NCBI GenBank assembly: GCA_964636385.1
Contig: CAZWSC010000090.1
Coordinates: 1 to 60,750, forward strand
DNA from: CAZWSC01 sp964636385
GTDB lineage: Bacteria > Eisenbacteria > RBG-16-71-46 > CAIMUX01
Length of the DNA stretch: 60,750 nt
Reading direction: 5' to 3'
Position numbers and translations under genes: made by a program. Positions 27,022 to 34,785 of the stretch are shown here, piece by piece (position 1 is the first letter of the stretch; each line of letters starts with the position of its first letter). The notes under the pieces were generated by a model, which saw only the letters and a program-made list of their open reading frames with translations, was not told the origin of the DNA and did not search any database.

Positions 27022-27753
27022 GTGCCGCAGCTCAGACCGGGGAAGGGCGACACCGACTCGGGAGCTGCGGGGCCGGGGGTCCTGTATCTCGTACCTACGC
27101 CGCTGGGGAACCTCGAGGATATCACGTTGCGGGCCCTGCGGGTGCTGCGCTGTGTCGACTGGGTCGCGGCGGAGGACACCCGGAGGGCCCGTGTTCTCTT
27201 CGCAGCCCACGGGATCCGCAATACCCTGGTCTCCCATCATGCCCACAACGAACACAGGGAGGTCCCGAGACTCCTGGCGCGTCTCCACAGTGGCCAGTCC
27301 GGGGCTTTGATCACCGATGCGGGGATGCCCGGGATCAGCGATCCTGGCTTCCTGCTGGCGAGAGAGGCAAGATCCGGCGGAATCAGGGTGGACGTCCTTC
27401 CCGGCCCATCGGCTGTGACCACAGCCCTTGTGGGGTCGGGATTCCCGCCCGAGCCTTTCTGCTTCATGGGATTCGTTCCCCACACGACTGGTCGCCGCCG
27501 GTCGTTCCTGGAGCAGGTCAGGGCCGAACCGCGGACGGCTGTCTGTTTCGAGACTCCCCACCGCGTCAGAAGGACCCTGGCCCTGGCCGACGAGATCATC
27601 CCCGACAGACAGCTTGCGCTTCTTCGCGAAATGACGAAGCTTTACGAGGAGGTGCTGCGAGGCACGCCCACAGAGGTCTCCGCCGGGCTGAAAAACCCGG
27701 TGCGCGGTGAGATCGTCCTGGTCTGGGCCCCGATTTCGAGGAGGGACAGGTGA
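27022..27753 (+). CDS. rsmI: 16S rRNA 2'-O-ribose C1402 methyltransferase
   Basis: RsmI methylates the ribose of C1402 in 16S rRNA using SAM, tuning the decoding centre. The 243-aa protein carries the family sequence in order: LYLVPTPLGNLEDITLRALR, then VAAEDTRRARVLF, SHHAHNE, ALITDAGMPGISDPGF, VLPGPSAVTTALVGSGFP and GFVPHTTGRRRSFLE. ETPHRVRRTL and LLREMTKLYEE complete it. All are diagnostic. The start is GTG 27022 with GGGGAGG ahead of it. The C-terminus is shorter than in E. coli RsmI (286 aa) and lacks most of the terminal domain, which is common. Its stop overlaps the next start (GTGA, 27750-27753), so it forms an operon with the phosphatidyltransferase and tmk genes. Confidence 0.96.
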   Translation: MPQLRPGKGDTDSGAAGPGVLYLVPTPLGNLEDITLRALRVLRCVDWVAAEDTRRARVLFAAHGIRNTLVSHHAHNEHREVPRLLARLHSGQSGALITDAGMPGISDPGFLLAREARSGGIRVDVLPGPSAVTTALVGSGFPPEPFCFMGFVPHTTGRRRSFLEQVRAEPRTAVCFETPHRVRRTLALADEIIPDRQLALLREMTKLYEEVLRGTPTEVSAGLKNPVRGEIVLVWAPISRRDR

Positions 27754-28367
27754 AAGGCCGGCTGAAGCGCTGGGTCCGGGGAGCTGCAGGGCCGATCGGC
27801 GGGTTCCTTGCCGCGCTTGGCGTGACGGCGGACGGTGTCACTGTGGCAGGTGTGTTAGCCGCGATGGTGTCTGCGTACGGGTTCCTGGAGGGCAGCCGCA
27901 CTCTTGCATTCGGCGGGCTTCTCGCCAGCGCGCTGTGCGATCTGTTCGACGGCGCCGTCGCCCGGGCCGGAGGCAGGAGCGGTACCCGTTTCGGGGCTGC
28001 GCTGGATTCCTCCCTGGACCGATATGGCGAAGGCCTGGTGTTCGGGGCCATCCTCGCCTATCTGGCGACAGCCGGACTCGGCCTGATCCTGATCGCCCTT
28101 GCGCTTCTGGCCGGGGTCGGGTCCTTCATGGTCTCGTATGTGAGGGCGCGCAGCGAGGGGCTCGGAATCCCGTGCGAGGTCGGGATCCTGGAGCGGCCTG
28201 AGAGGCTGCTGCTTCTGCTGGTTCTCTCGCTCTGGGGCGATGGGGGCATGATCTGGATCCTGGGCGCGATCGCATTGCTCAGCCATGTCACATTCGTCCA
28301 CAGGCTGGTGCACGTCCGCAGGAAGGCGGCATATCCGGGACAGCCCGACATGGAGCGGGCGCGGTGA
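27750..28367 (+). CDS. CDP-alcohol phosphatidyltransferase (PgsA-like)
   Basis: This is a 205-aa integral membrane enzyme that makes a phospholipid from CDP-diacylglycerol or another CDP-alcohol and an alcohol acceptor. The full family motif is present around residues 68-95: DLFDGAVARAGGRSGTRFGA continuing ALDSSLD, giving D-x2-DG-x2-AR-x8-G-x3-D-x3-D. Hydrophobic helices flank it (TVAGVLAAMVSAYGFLE, LGLILIALALLAGVGSFMVS and others). Whether the product is phosphatidylglycerol-phosphate, phosphatidylinositol-like or archaetidyl-type is not decided by the motif. Genes next to it (rsmI, tmk) are housekeeping. Start is GTG 27750 overlapping the rsmI stop; its own stop overlaps GTG 28364 of tmk. 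A second enzyme of this family is at 44294-45295. Confidence 0.92.
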   Translation: MKGRLKRWVRGAAGPIGGFLAALGVTADGVTVAGVLAAMVSAYGFLEGSRTLAFGGLLASALCDLFDGAVARAGGRSGTRFGAALDSSLDRYGEGLVFGAILAYLATAGLGLILIALALLAGVGSFMVSYVRARSEGLGIPCEVGILERPERLLLLLVLSLWGDGGMIWILGAIALLSHVTFVHRLVHVRRKAAYPGQPDMERAR

Positions 28368-29002
28368 GCAGGTCCGGGGTCTTCATATCGTTCGAGGGGA
28401 TCGAGGGATCCGGCAAGAGCACACAGATGGGCCTGCTCGAGGAGCGGCTCAGAAGTGATGGACACGAGGTCCTGAGTGTCAGAGAGCCGGGAGGCACCAG
28501 GTTCTCGGAGCTGGTGCGCGGTCTGGTGCTTGGATACGAGGGCCTGCCACTGGAACCCTGGGCTGAGCTTTGCCTCTACACCGCTGCGAGGGCGCAGCTT
28601 GTGCGGGAGAGGATACTGCCTGCGCTTGACGCCGGGGCCGTGGTCCTGGCCGACCGCTTCGGCGAGGCGTCAGTGGCCTACCAGGGGGGTGGCAGGCGGC
28701 TGGGTGCGGCCAGGGTGCGCTCTCTGAACTCCTGGGTGACCGGCGGGGTGCGGCCGGACAGGATCCTTCTGCTGGATCTCGATCCCGCCCTGGGCCTGGA
28801 CCGAATTCTCCGAGGCCGGGGGGAGGGATCAATGGACCGGCTGGAGCGGGAGCCGATCGACTTCCACAGGAGAGGGCGGACTGCCTATCTCAGGATGGCG
28901 AATCGGGAGCCCGGGCGCTTCGTGATTCTGGACGCCTCCCTTCCTGCGGGGGTTCTTCAGACGCGGATTCTTGATGTCGTCCTGCCTCTGGTGGTGTCCT
29001 GA
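28364..29002 (+). CDS. tmk: Thymidylate kinase
   Basis: Tmk phosphorylates dTMP to dTDP with ATP. The 212-aa protein has the P-loop in FISFEGIEGSGKSTQMGLL (about residues 5-23), then VREPGGTRFSE, the substrate-binding DR motif VLADRFGEASVAYQGGGRR, and PDRILLLDLDPALGLDRI. The lid region after RGRGEGSMDRLE contains the basic residues expected. Length is normal (about 205-215). The start is GTG 28364 overlapping the previous stop as GTGA, so it is translated with the rsmI-phosphatidyltransferase operon. No terminator is obvious after it; a strong promoter for the surface-protein gene begins at 29063. Confidence 0.96.
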   Translation: MSRSGVFISFEGIEGSGKSTQMGLLEERLRSDGHEVLSVREPGGTRFSELVRGLVLGYEGLPLEPWAELCLYTAARAQLVRERILPALDAGAVVLADRFGEASVAYQGGGRRLGAARVRSLNSWVTGGVRPDRILLLDLDPALGLDRILRGRGEGSMDRLEREPIDFHRRGRTAYLRMANREPGRFVILDASLPAGVLQTRILDVVLPLVVS

Positions 29003-29062
29003 ACTGCCTGCGTGCCACCCTCCCGGCCGAAGCAGCGGTTCTTCTCCCAGTACAACCAGTTG

Positions 29063-29091
29063 CTTGACTTCCGGGAAGCTATCAGATAGAA
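29063..29091 (+). promoter_or_regulatory. Strong promoter of the 1108-aa surface protein
   Basis: TTGACT at 29063-29068, a 17-bp spacer and TAGAAT at 29086-29091. Transcription near 29098 gives an unusually long leader of about 390 nt before ATG 29487. Confidence 0.68.
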
Positions 29092-29097
29092 TACCAG

Positions 29098-29486
29098 CCA
29101 GAACCGGACGGGGGTTGGGTGGGAGAGCACCTTTGCATACACCAACGATCAGCATCGGATAGGGTTTCTTCGACGGCGCATCCGTCGGGGAGACCCATTT
29201 TGCGTTGCCGTTGGGTTGCCGTGTCTTCTCCTGATCTCCGTGCCACTACGTCCGATCGATCCGCGAGCGGGTTCCCGCCCTCAGTGGGTCGGAAGCCGGC
29301 GGGTCTCGTGAGGAGGTGATGCGCTTTCTAGGTTCGTAAGGGGTTGGAACCATCCCGACATGTGAAAGCAGGCATGCCTGTTACGCATGGGAGGGATATC
29401 GGAATGAGGACACACGAGCCGCAGCGCCTGTCCCGCAGCGAGAGGCCGAAGGCTCACAGAGGACTCAGCAAGAGCGGAGGCAAGAC
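29098..29486 (+). other. Long 5' leader with possible regulatory structure
   Basis: About 390 nt separate the promoter from the surface-protein start. It contains a perfect 12-bp palindrome CAGGCATGCCTG (29369-29380). An isolated AGGAGGTGATG at 29311-29321 opens a six-codon frame (MRFLGS). A 28-codon ORF at 29404-29490 follows. I could not match a known riboswitch or leader class, but length and structure suggest post-transcriptional control or mRNA stabilisation. Confidence 0.5.
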
Positions 29487-29490
29487 ATGA
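29404..29490 (+). CDS. 28-aa basic leader peptide ORF, coupled to surface protein
   Basis: ATG 29404 is preceded by GGGAGGGATATC (a good Shine-Dalgarno) and encodes 28 residues, strongly basic (MRTHEPQRLSRSERPKAHRG and then LSKSGGKT). Its stop TGA overlaps the next gene's start codon as ATGA at 29487-29490. This geometry suggests translational coupling or a leader peptide. It is not a signal sequence, as the downstream protein has its own. Its reality as an expressed peptide is unproven. Confidence 0.45.
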   Translation: MRTHEPQRLSRSERPKAHRGLSKSGGKT

Positions 29491-32400
29491 GGGAATTCTT
29501 TGCGTTGGTGTTCGCAGTCCTGCTCGCCGTCACCGCATCTGACGCACTCGCGAAGTCGATGGGTCAGATCGAGCACGCCACACGGGCGCCGATGGCGGGC
29601 GAATGGGACAAGGACATTCCAGCTCGTGCTCCTGACACCTTTGCCAGGCAGGACACGATCGACTTTGGTAACTATCAGATCATCGGCGGCGAGTACTACG
29701 CCGTTGTGGACGGCGTCTGGGACTTCGAGGACGGCGCCGATGGTCCGGGGATGGGCGGACCCAGTCTCCAGGGCTGGTACTCCATCGACCTGACGGCCAA
29801 TCCCGGTGCCTACTGGCGCCACATCACCGATGCCATCTGGTCGGCTGATCCCTTCAATCCTTCCTATGTGCCGCTGATCAACGGTCCCGGATGCGCCTGG
29901 GTCGGTCTGTTCGCCGGCGAGGCCCGCGACCTCTGCTGGGATACGGAAGGACCTGGTTACGGGAACAGCTGGTGCCAGAGGCTCACAAGCCCCACCTTCA
30001 GCTATACAGGTTCCGGCTCTGTCAACCTGAGCATGAAGTACTGGAACGACACCGAACCCGGCTTTGACTACAGTACGGTTGTGCTTCAGGCCGGTCCCAA
30101 CAGGACTGTCCTGAATGACCCGGGCTTCGACGGCCAGATCGGGTTCGACGGCGGGCTTGAGTTCCCCGGCGGTGCGAATGCCGAAACCTACACCAGGGCC
30201 ATCAACAACAATGAGTTCGGTGGTGCGGCGATCGACTTCCAGATCATCTTCGAGTTCACCTCTGACGCCGGCTGGTCGGACGAGGACGGCCTGTACGTCT
30301 CCGATTACGGTCCCTTCGCCGCGGATGATGTTGTTCTCACGGGCAGCATAGACGAGGCACAGAGCTTCAACTTCGACGATGGCCTCCAGAACTGGACGGC
30401 CACGGCCTGCCCGGGCGAAGGCTCGTTCTTCAACATCGCTCCCCTGAGCCAGTACGTCATCCTGGATCCGTGCGTATGCGGTCTCGAGGGAACGCTGGTC
30501 CACTTCCACAATCCCAACTTCGAGCACGATTACGGCCAGCGCGAGATGGCATGGTCCCCGATCGTGGATCGTACCCCGATCCCGAACTATACGGACTTCA
30601 ACCGGATCTTCGCCGACTGGGATCAGTACTGCGAGATGCCGATGGAGAACGGCGTGTTCTACCGCGCGGGATGGTCCTACTACCCGTTCGTCTGCGACGC
30701 CACGGGAGAGGTCGGCTGGTCTCCCAGGATCGGGATCAACACCTTCTTCTACGCGGGTGAGGATCCGATCTGCTTCCTCAGCCGCAACATCGGGACCGAC
30801 TGGGGTCTTCCCCCGGACGTCGAGCAGGTCAGATTCGGCATGGAGCTCTACGCGAGCTGCGATGCCTTCGGCATCGGCGATGAGTGCTCATTTGTGACCA
30901 ACCCGACACCGCTCTATGACAACTTCAAGGTGCGGATGACCGGTGTGGTCAACGCTCCTTCGCTTCTCTTCGCCACCGGCTGCCAGCTGCACGATGCGTT
31001 CGGCGCCGCCGGTCCGACCCTCAACATCAACGACGCGGCGAACGTCAACGTCACCTACAACCGCCGCATGGGCAGCTTTCCCGACCAGCCGCCGCTGCTT
31101 GGTGACTCGCTGGTTGTGAACGGTCCCGCCGTCGTGGCCGGTCAGGGCAAGTGGGAGTCGAAGATTTGGTTCCGCCTCGCCCGCACGGGCCCGGGCCAGT
31201 CCGGCAACGCACTGTACAACACCTGGAGGAACCACCCGGGCGTCAACAAGGGATTCGCGATCGAGGATGGCGAATTCAGCTACGGCCTGATGGACTCCGC
31301 CTACAACTTCCAGGGCTTCCCGCAGAGGAACCAGTTCACCAGCTACTTCAACGAGACCGACCCGGGTTTCAACTGGGGTAACGGCGACGGCGACACCGCC
31401 AACGAGAATGCGATCTTCCCGAACCTGGCCTTCACGCCGGGTACGAAGATCGAATACTTCATCACGGGTGACTACACCGAGGACACACCGGCCGGCACCT
31501 ACTCGTATCTGCCTGATACGACAGGCGCCTTCTTCCTGGAGTTCGAGGTGCTTCCCAGCTACCGCATGGATGGCGACGTTGCAAAGTTCCCCTGCGTGCT
31601 GTACATCGACTCCTTCAATCGCGGTGCCGAGAATTTCATCGCTCCGGCGTTGAACGTCGTGCTTGCCGGTGCGGACTGGGAAGATCCGATTCCCGACCCT
31701 GCTCCATGGGACAAGTACGACTACTTCGACGCTTCCTCCAACTGGAAGGCGCCGATGTACCGCGCAATCGGCGGCAACAACGGTGCCTGGCTGACCCAGA
31801 TGATCGGCTACCGGGGCATCATCCTGAACACCGGTACTTTCGGCGGCGGCTGCATGTGGCCTGCCGACTGGCAGTTGTTCACCGACTGGCTTGTTTACCC
31901 CGGCTGCGACGGCAACGAACAGCTGAAGGGCTTCATCGCCAACGGTACGAACATCAGCTTCATCATGAACATGGATGCCCCGGGCTTCATGACGAGCTAC
32001 GCGGGTGTCTCCTACATCTGCAACACCTACAACGCCGACGGCTGTCCTCCGGGCCAGGCGACCGACGAGAACTACTGTGTGCAGCTCGAGGCCACGCCGG
32101 GCGCGGTGTGGGAGCCCGATCCGTTTGCTCCCATTGACGTGTTCGGCAACTGGTGTCCGCCTATGATCAACTATGACGTTCTCGGCACGACCGGCGGCGG
32201 CATGGGGAACAAGGTGTACCAGAATGTGGTCACCGGCCTGCCGGCCAACTACGCCCAGGTAGTAAAGGATGCCAGTGCGGATCCCAGCAACTACCGCGTT
32301 GTGGTTGACGCATTCAGCTATCACACCATGACCATGCGCGATCTGGACGTGTGGCCGGATCCTGAGCTCCAGTGCCCGGTCGAAGAAGAGCCCAGAGTCG

Positions 32401-32813
32401 AGGCTGCGTACAACGAGATCCGCGAGCAGCTCAAGTGGGTCTTGAACATGAGCGAGCCCCAGAATCTTGGTCTCTGCCTCGACCCGTGCGGTGGCGATGA
32501 CTCCAGCGTTCCCGGCGGACCTGGTCAGCAGGCCTTCGTGAACAGGTTGGAGCAGAACCACCCCAACCCGTTCAACCCGCGCACCACGATCAGTTTCTCC
32601 CTGGCCCAGGCCGGGCCGACCCAGCTGGTCATCTACGATGTCAGCGGTCGCAAGGTGAGGACGCTGGTCGACGGTCACAAGGATGCGGGCCCTCACACCC
32701 TGGTGTGGGATGGTCTGGATGACTCCGGACGTCCGGTTGCTTCCGGCGTGTTCTGGAGCCAGCTGGCGGTTGACGGCTTCAGCTCCAACAAGAAGATGGT
32801 CGTCCTGAAGTAG
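29487..32813 (+). CDS. Large secreted surface protein with C-terminal sorting domain
   Basis: The 1108-aa protein has a signal peptide (MREFFALVFAVLLAVTASDA, cleavage near LAK) and a mature region rich in Asn, Gly, Pro, Trp, Tyr and Cys. Residues about 70-300 look like jelly-roll/MAM-like beta-sandwich segments (WDFEDGADGPG, later FNFDDGLQNWTA), a pattern seen twice. A later part (about 690-890) resembles a glutamine-amidotransferase-like or flavodoxin-like region (YRGIILNTGTFGGG, LKGFIANGTNISFIMN). The last 95 residues are the FlgD-like sorting domain: NHPNPFNPRTTISFSL, VIYDVSGRKVRTLVDG, WDGLDDSGRPVASGVF. No catalytic site is evident. Strong promoter, long leader and strong terminator suggest high expression, perhaps of a major surface or S-layer-like protein (inference). 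Confidence 0.85.
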   Translation: MREFFALVFAVLLAVTASDALAKSMGQIEHATRAPMAGEWDKDIPARAPDTFARQDTIDFGNYQIIGGEYYAVVDGVWDFEDGADGPGMGGPSLQGWYSIDLTANPGAYWRHITDAIWSADPFNPSYVPLINGPGCAWVGLFAGEARDLCWDTEGPGYGNSWCQRLTSPTFSYTGSGSVNLSMKYWNDTEPGFDYSTVVLQAGPNRTVLNDPGFDGQIGFDGGLEFPGGANAETYTRAINNNEFGGAAIDFQIIFEFTSDAGWSDEDGLYVSDYGPFAADDVVLTGSIDEAQSFNFDDGLQNWTATACPGEGSFFNIAPLSQYVILDPCVCGLEGTLVHFHNPNFEHDYGQREMAWSPIVDRTPIPNYTDFNRIFADWDQYCEMPMENGVFYRAGWSYYPFVCDATGEVGWSPRIGINTFFYAGEDPICFLSRNIGTDWGLPPDVEQVRFGMELYASCDAFGIGDECSFVTNPTPLYDNFKVRMTGVVNAPSLLFATGCQLHDAFGAAGPTLNINDAANVNVTYNRRMGSFPDQPPLLGDSLVVNGPAVVAGQGKWESKIWFRLARTGPGQSGNALYNTWRNHPGVNKGFAIEDGEFSYGLMDSAYNFQGFPQRNQFTSYFNETDPGFNWGNGDGDTANENAIFPNLAFTPGTKIEYFITGDYTEDTPAGTYSYLPDTTGAFFLEFEVLPSYRMDGDVAKFPCVLYIDSFNRGAENFIAPALNVVLAGADWEDPIPDPAPWDKYDYFDASSNWKAPMYRAIGGNNGAWLTQMIGYRGIILNTGTFGGGCMWPADWQLFTDWLVYPGCDGNEQLKGFIANGTNISFIMNMDAPGFMTSYAGVSYICNTYNADGCPPGQATDENYCVQLEATPGAVWEPDPFAPIDVFGNWCPPMINYDVLGTTGGGMGNKVYQNVVTGLPANYAQVVKDASADPSNYRVVVDAFSYHTMTMRDLDVWPDPELQCPVEEEPRVEAAYNEIREQLKWVLNMSEPQNLGLCLDPCGGDDSSVPGGPGQQAFVNRLEQNHPNPFNPRTTISFSLAQAGPTQLVIYDVSGRKVRTLVDGHKDAGPHTLVWDGLDDSGRPVASGVFWSQLAVDGFSSNKKMVVLK

Positions 32814-32841
32814 TCATCCTTCGGGATCTTCCGTCCGACGT

Positions 32842-32871
32842 ACGGGGATCAGGCTTCGGTCTGGTCCCCGT
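32842..32871 (+). terminator. Strong UUCG-capped terminator
   Basis: ACGGGGATCAGGC and GTCTGGTCCCCGT form a 13-bp stem (two G-U wobbles) capped by a UUCG tetraloop, followed by TTCCCTTTCG. It lies 28 bp past the surface-protein stop. Confidence 0.75.
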
Positions 32872-32990
32872 TCCCTTTCGTGGCTTCCTGATCACCCGCG
32901 TGATGACGCTGATCCTTCATGCGCGGATCCGGAAAGGAGCCCCCGGAACTCCTCAGCCTCCGATCGATCGCCTTCGGAAGGAAAGGGGAA

Positions 32991-33020
32991 TTGACACAGT
33001 TTCGCGCAGGGTGATAGCCT
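32991..33020 (+). promoter_or_regulatory. Promoter of the surface lipoprotein operon
   Basis: TTGACA at 32991-32996, an 18-bp spacer and TAGCCT at 33015-33020. The -10 surroundings (GGTGATAGC-N-TGC) match the HU promoter at 26510-26539. The leader to ATG 33066 is about 40 nt. Confidence 0.62.
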
Positions 33021-33065
33021 GCAGCCAGGTGTCGGGTTGGGATCAGCGCGTTGGGGGGTAACAGG

Positions 33066-34730
33066 ATGAGTCTTCAGCTGCCTCGGTTGGGTGCTGCCGG
33101 TGCGGTCTTCTCCATCAGTTCCGTTCTTCTTCTGGGAGTTGTCCTGGTCCTGTGCCTGGCCGGCCCGGGTTGCAGGGAGCAGATCAGTGCACCCGTCGAT
33201 CGGAATCTCCCTCCTCAGACCGTGCTGGTCGGGGTTCCCGGTGACAGTACAACGACGTTCTACCGGGTGAGCATGTACTGGTACGGTAACGATCCGGATG
33301 GCGAGGTCGATGGATACGAGTGGGCGATAACCGACTCCCTTCCTCCAGGTGGGGAGGATGCGATCGAGTACAACTGGACCACGCGGACCGACTCCACTTT
33401 CATCTTCGAGGTTGAGGAAGGCCGGGAAGTCGTCGGACGCCGCTTCTACGTCCGTGCGGTGGACAACGAGGGGAAGCACGATCCGACACCTGCATGGGCC
33501 TTCTTCGCTGTCCGCAACAGTGGTATTCCGGTTGCCTGGTTCACCAGATCGGAGGCACTCGGACCCGGGGGGGATGTCAAGCAGATCACCTCCACCGATC
33601 GCCGTACACCCACCGACACGATCCCGTTCGGCTGGGATGTCCGGTTCGGATGGACCGGGGAGGACAGTGATCTTGCCCTGAACACGGACGGCACCGTGGA
33701 CACTGTCGGACACATCACGGGATACACGTATCACCTGGTTCCGCTGGAGATGAACTACATCGGCGGCGAGTTCTCCGATTCGGTTGCGTATTACGGGGCG
33801 GATCGGCTGTCGTCCGGAAACCACACCATGTTCGTGCGGGCCCGTGACGATGCCGGGCTTTCCAGCCTGGATCCCGCGGTGAGGACATTCGTCTACAACA
33901 TGGATCCGGTGACCTACTTCACACGGGAAGCGGTGGAGGAGGGCTCCGCGGATTCATTCAAGGCTTTCTACGCGAATGTCGTTTCACCCGATCCCGAAGA
34001 CTATGCTCCGTATGCTCAGGGCGACACACTCCCGCTCACTGCGCAGGGAGTCAGGACCTATGCCAATATCCGCGCTTATGATCCGGATCATCCCCACGAG
34101 ATCCTCCGCTACCAGGCTCGTCAGATCCGTGACGCCGGTTTCTGGGTGGACCTCGGTTCGGATCAGGTGTTCCGCCAGACCAGGTCGCAGTACACAGGGA
34201 CGTACCGCCTGATGTGCCGTTCCATGGATTTCCATGGACGATGGGACGGAACACCGGACACGATTGTCTTCCATGTGAACCGTCCACCCAGGTTCACCCA
34301 GGTATGGGAGGATCGGAACGGATCGCAGGAGCAGAGGCCCCTGCCCGGGGCCACCTATAGCCGCGCTGACGGCGATTTCTTCCCCGCAGACACAGTCATG
34401 GTGGCCAGGGTTGCGGCCTATGATCCGGATCCGTTTCCGGGGCTGGGTGTCGAGTTCAGATATCGGTTTTCGACCTATCCTCTGGAGGGGGGCGGGCAGG
34501 GCAGTGAAACGCGCTACCTCTCGAGCTGGATGCGTGGCAGGCCCACCGTTTTTGGGAGCAGCATCTACCAGCTGCTGGACCTGGCATGCAAGAAGCAGAA
34601 CCGCCGGCCGTTCCATCCGGGCAGATATGTTCTGGCAATCCAGGCGAGGGATTACTACGCCGATGACACGGCCCGGCAGTCGTTCGGGGCCAGGACAACG
34701 GAGCGATTCGTGGAGTTCCACGTAAATTAG
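33066..34730 (+). CDS. Surface lipoprotein with Ig/fibronectin-like repeats
   Basis: The 554-aa protein has a long hydrophobic signal (residues 14-32) ending LAGPGC, with Cys36 as probable lipid anchor. The mature part is a chain of beta-sandwich-like modules. The first holds VSMYWYGNDPDGEVDGYEWA followed by FYVRAVDNEGKHDPTPAWAF. Very similar segments occur in the next gene (see 34786-36936), so the two are partial paralogues. Another module carries HTMFVRARDDAGLSSLDPA. It lacks a FlgD-like tail, as expected of a lipoprotein. ATG 33066 follows GGGGGG/ACAGG with a promoter at 32991. The gap to the next gene is 55 bp, so the four genes to 41303 may be one operon. Function is unknown; a structural or binding role at the cell surface is inferred. 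Confidence 0.78.
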   Translation: MSLQLPRLGAAGAVFSISSVLLLGVVLVLCLAGPGCREQISAPVDRNLPPQTVLVGVPGDSTTTFYRVSMYWYGNDPDGEVDGYEWAITDSLPPGGEDAIEYNWTTRTDSTFIFEVEEGREVVGRRFYVRAVDNEGKHDPTPAWAFFAVRNSGIPVAWFTRSEALGPGGDVKQITSTDRRTPTDTIPFGWDVRFGWTGEDSDLALNTDGTVDTVGHITGYTYHLVPLEMNYIGGEFSDSVAYYGADRLSSGNHTMFVRARDDAGLSSLDPAVRTFVYNMDPVTYFTREAVEEGSADSFKAFYANVVSPDPEDYAPYAQGDTLPLTAQGVRTYANIRAYDPDHPHEILRYQARQIRDAGFWVDLGSDQVFRQTRSQYTGTYRLMCRSMDFHGRWDGTPDTIVFHVNRPPRFTQVWEDRNGSQEQRPLPGATYSRADGDFFPADTVMVARVAAYDPDPFPGLGVEFRYRFSTYPLEGGGQGSETRYLSSWMRGRPTVFGSSIYQLLDLACKKQNRRPFHPGRYVLAIQARDYYADDTARQSFGARTTERFVEFHVN

Positions 34731-34785
34731 CCCGGGCAGGGCGCCTATCCGCTGCGTGGCGACAGGCATTGAAGGGAGTAGTACG

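Noticed and set aside
29098..29486. c-di-GMP (GEMM) or other known riboswitch in the leader
   Set aside because: The required core sequences (e.g. CACGCA, GGUGGGACGCA) are absent; only generic hairpins and the palindrome are seen.
30888..32696. 602-aa minus-strand frame opposite the 1108-aa protein
   Set aside because: It is a shadow frame caused by high GC and strongly biased codons; the protein has no recognisable domain and the plus strand has signal peptide, sorting domain and promoter.
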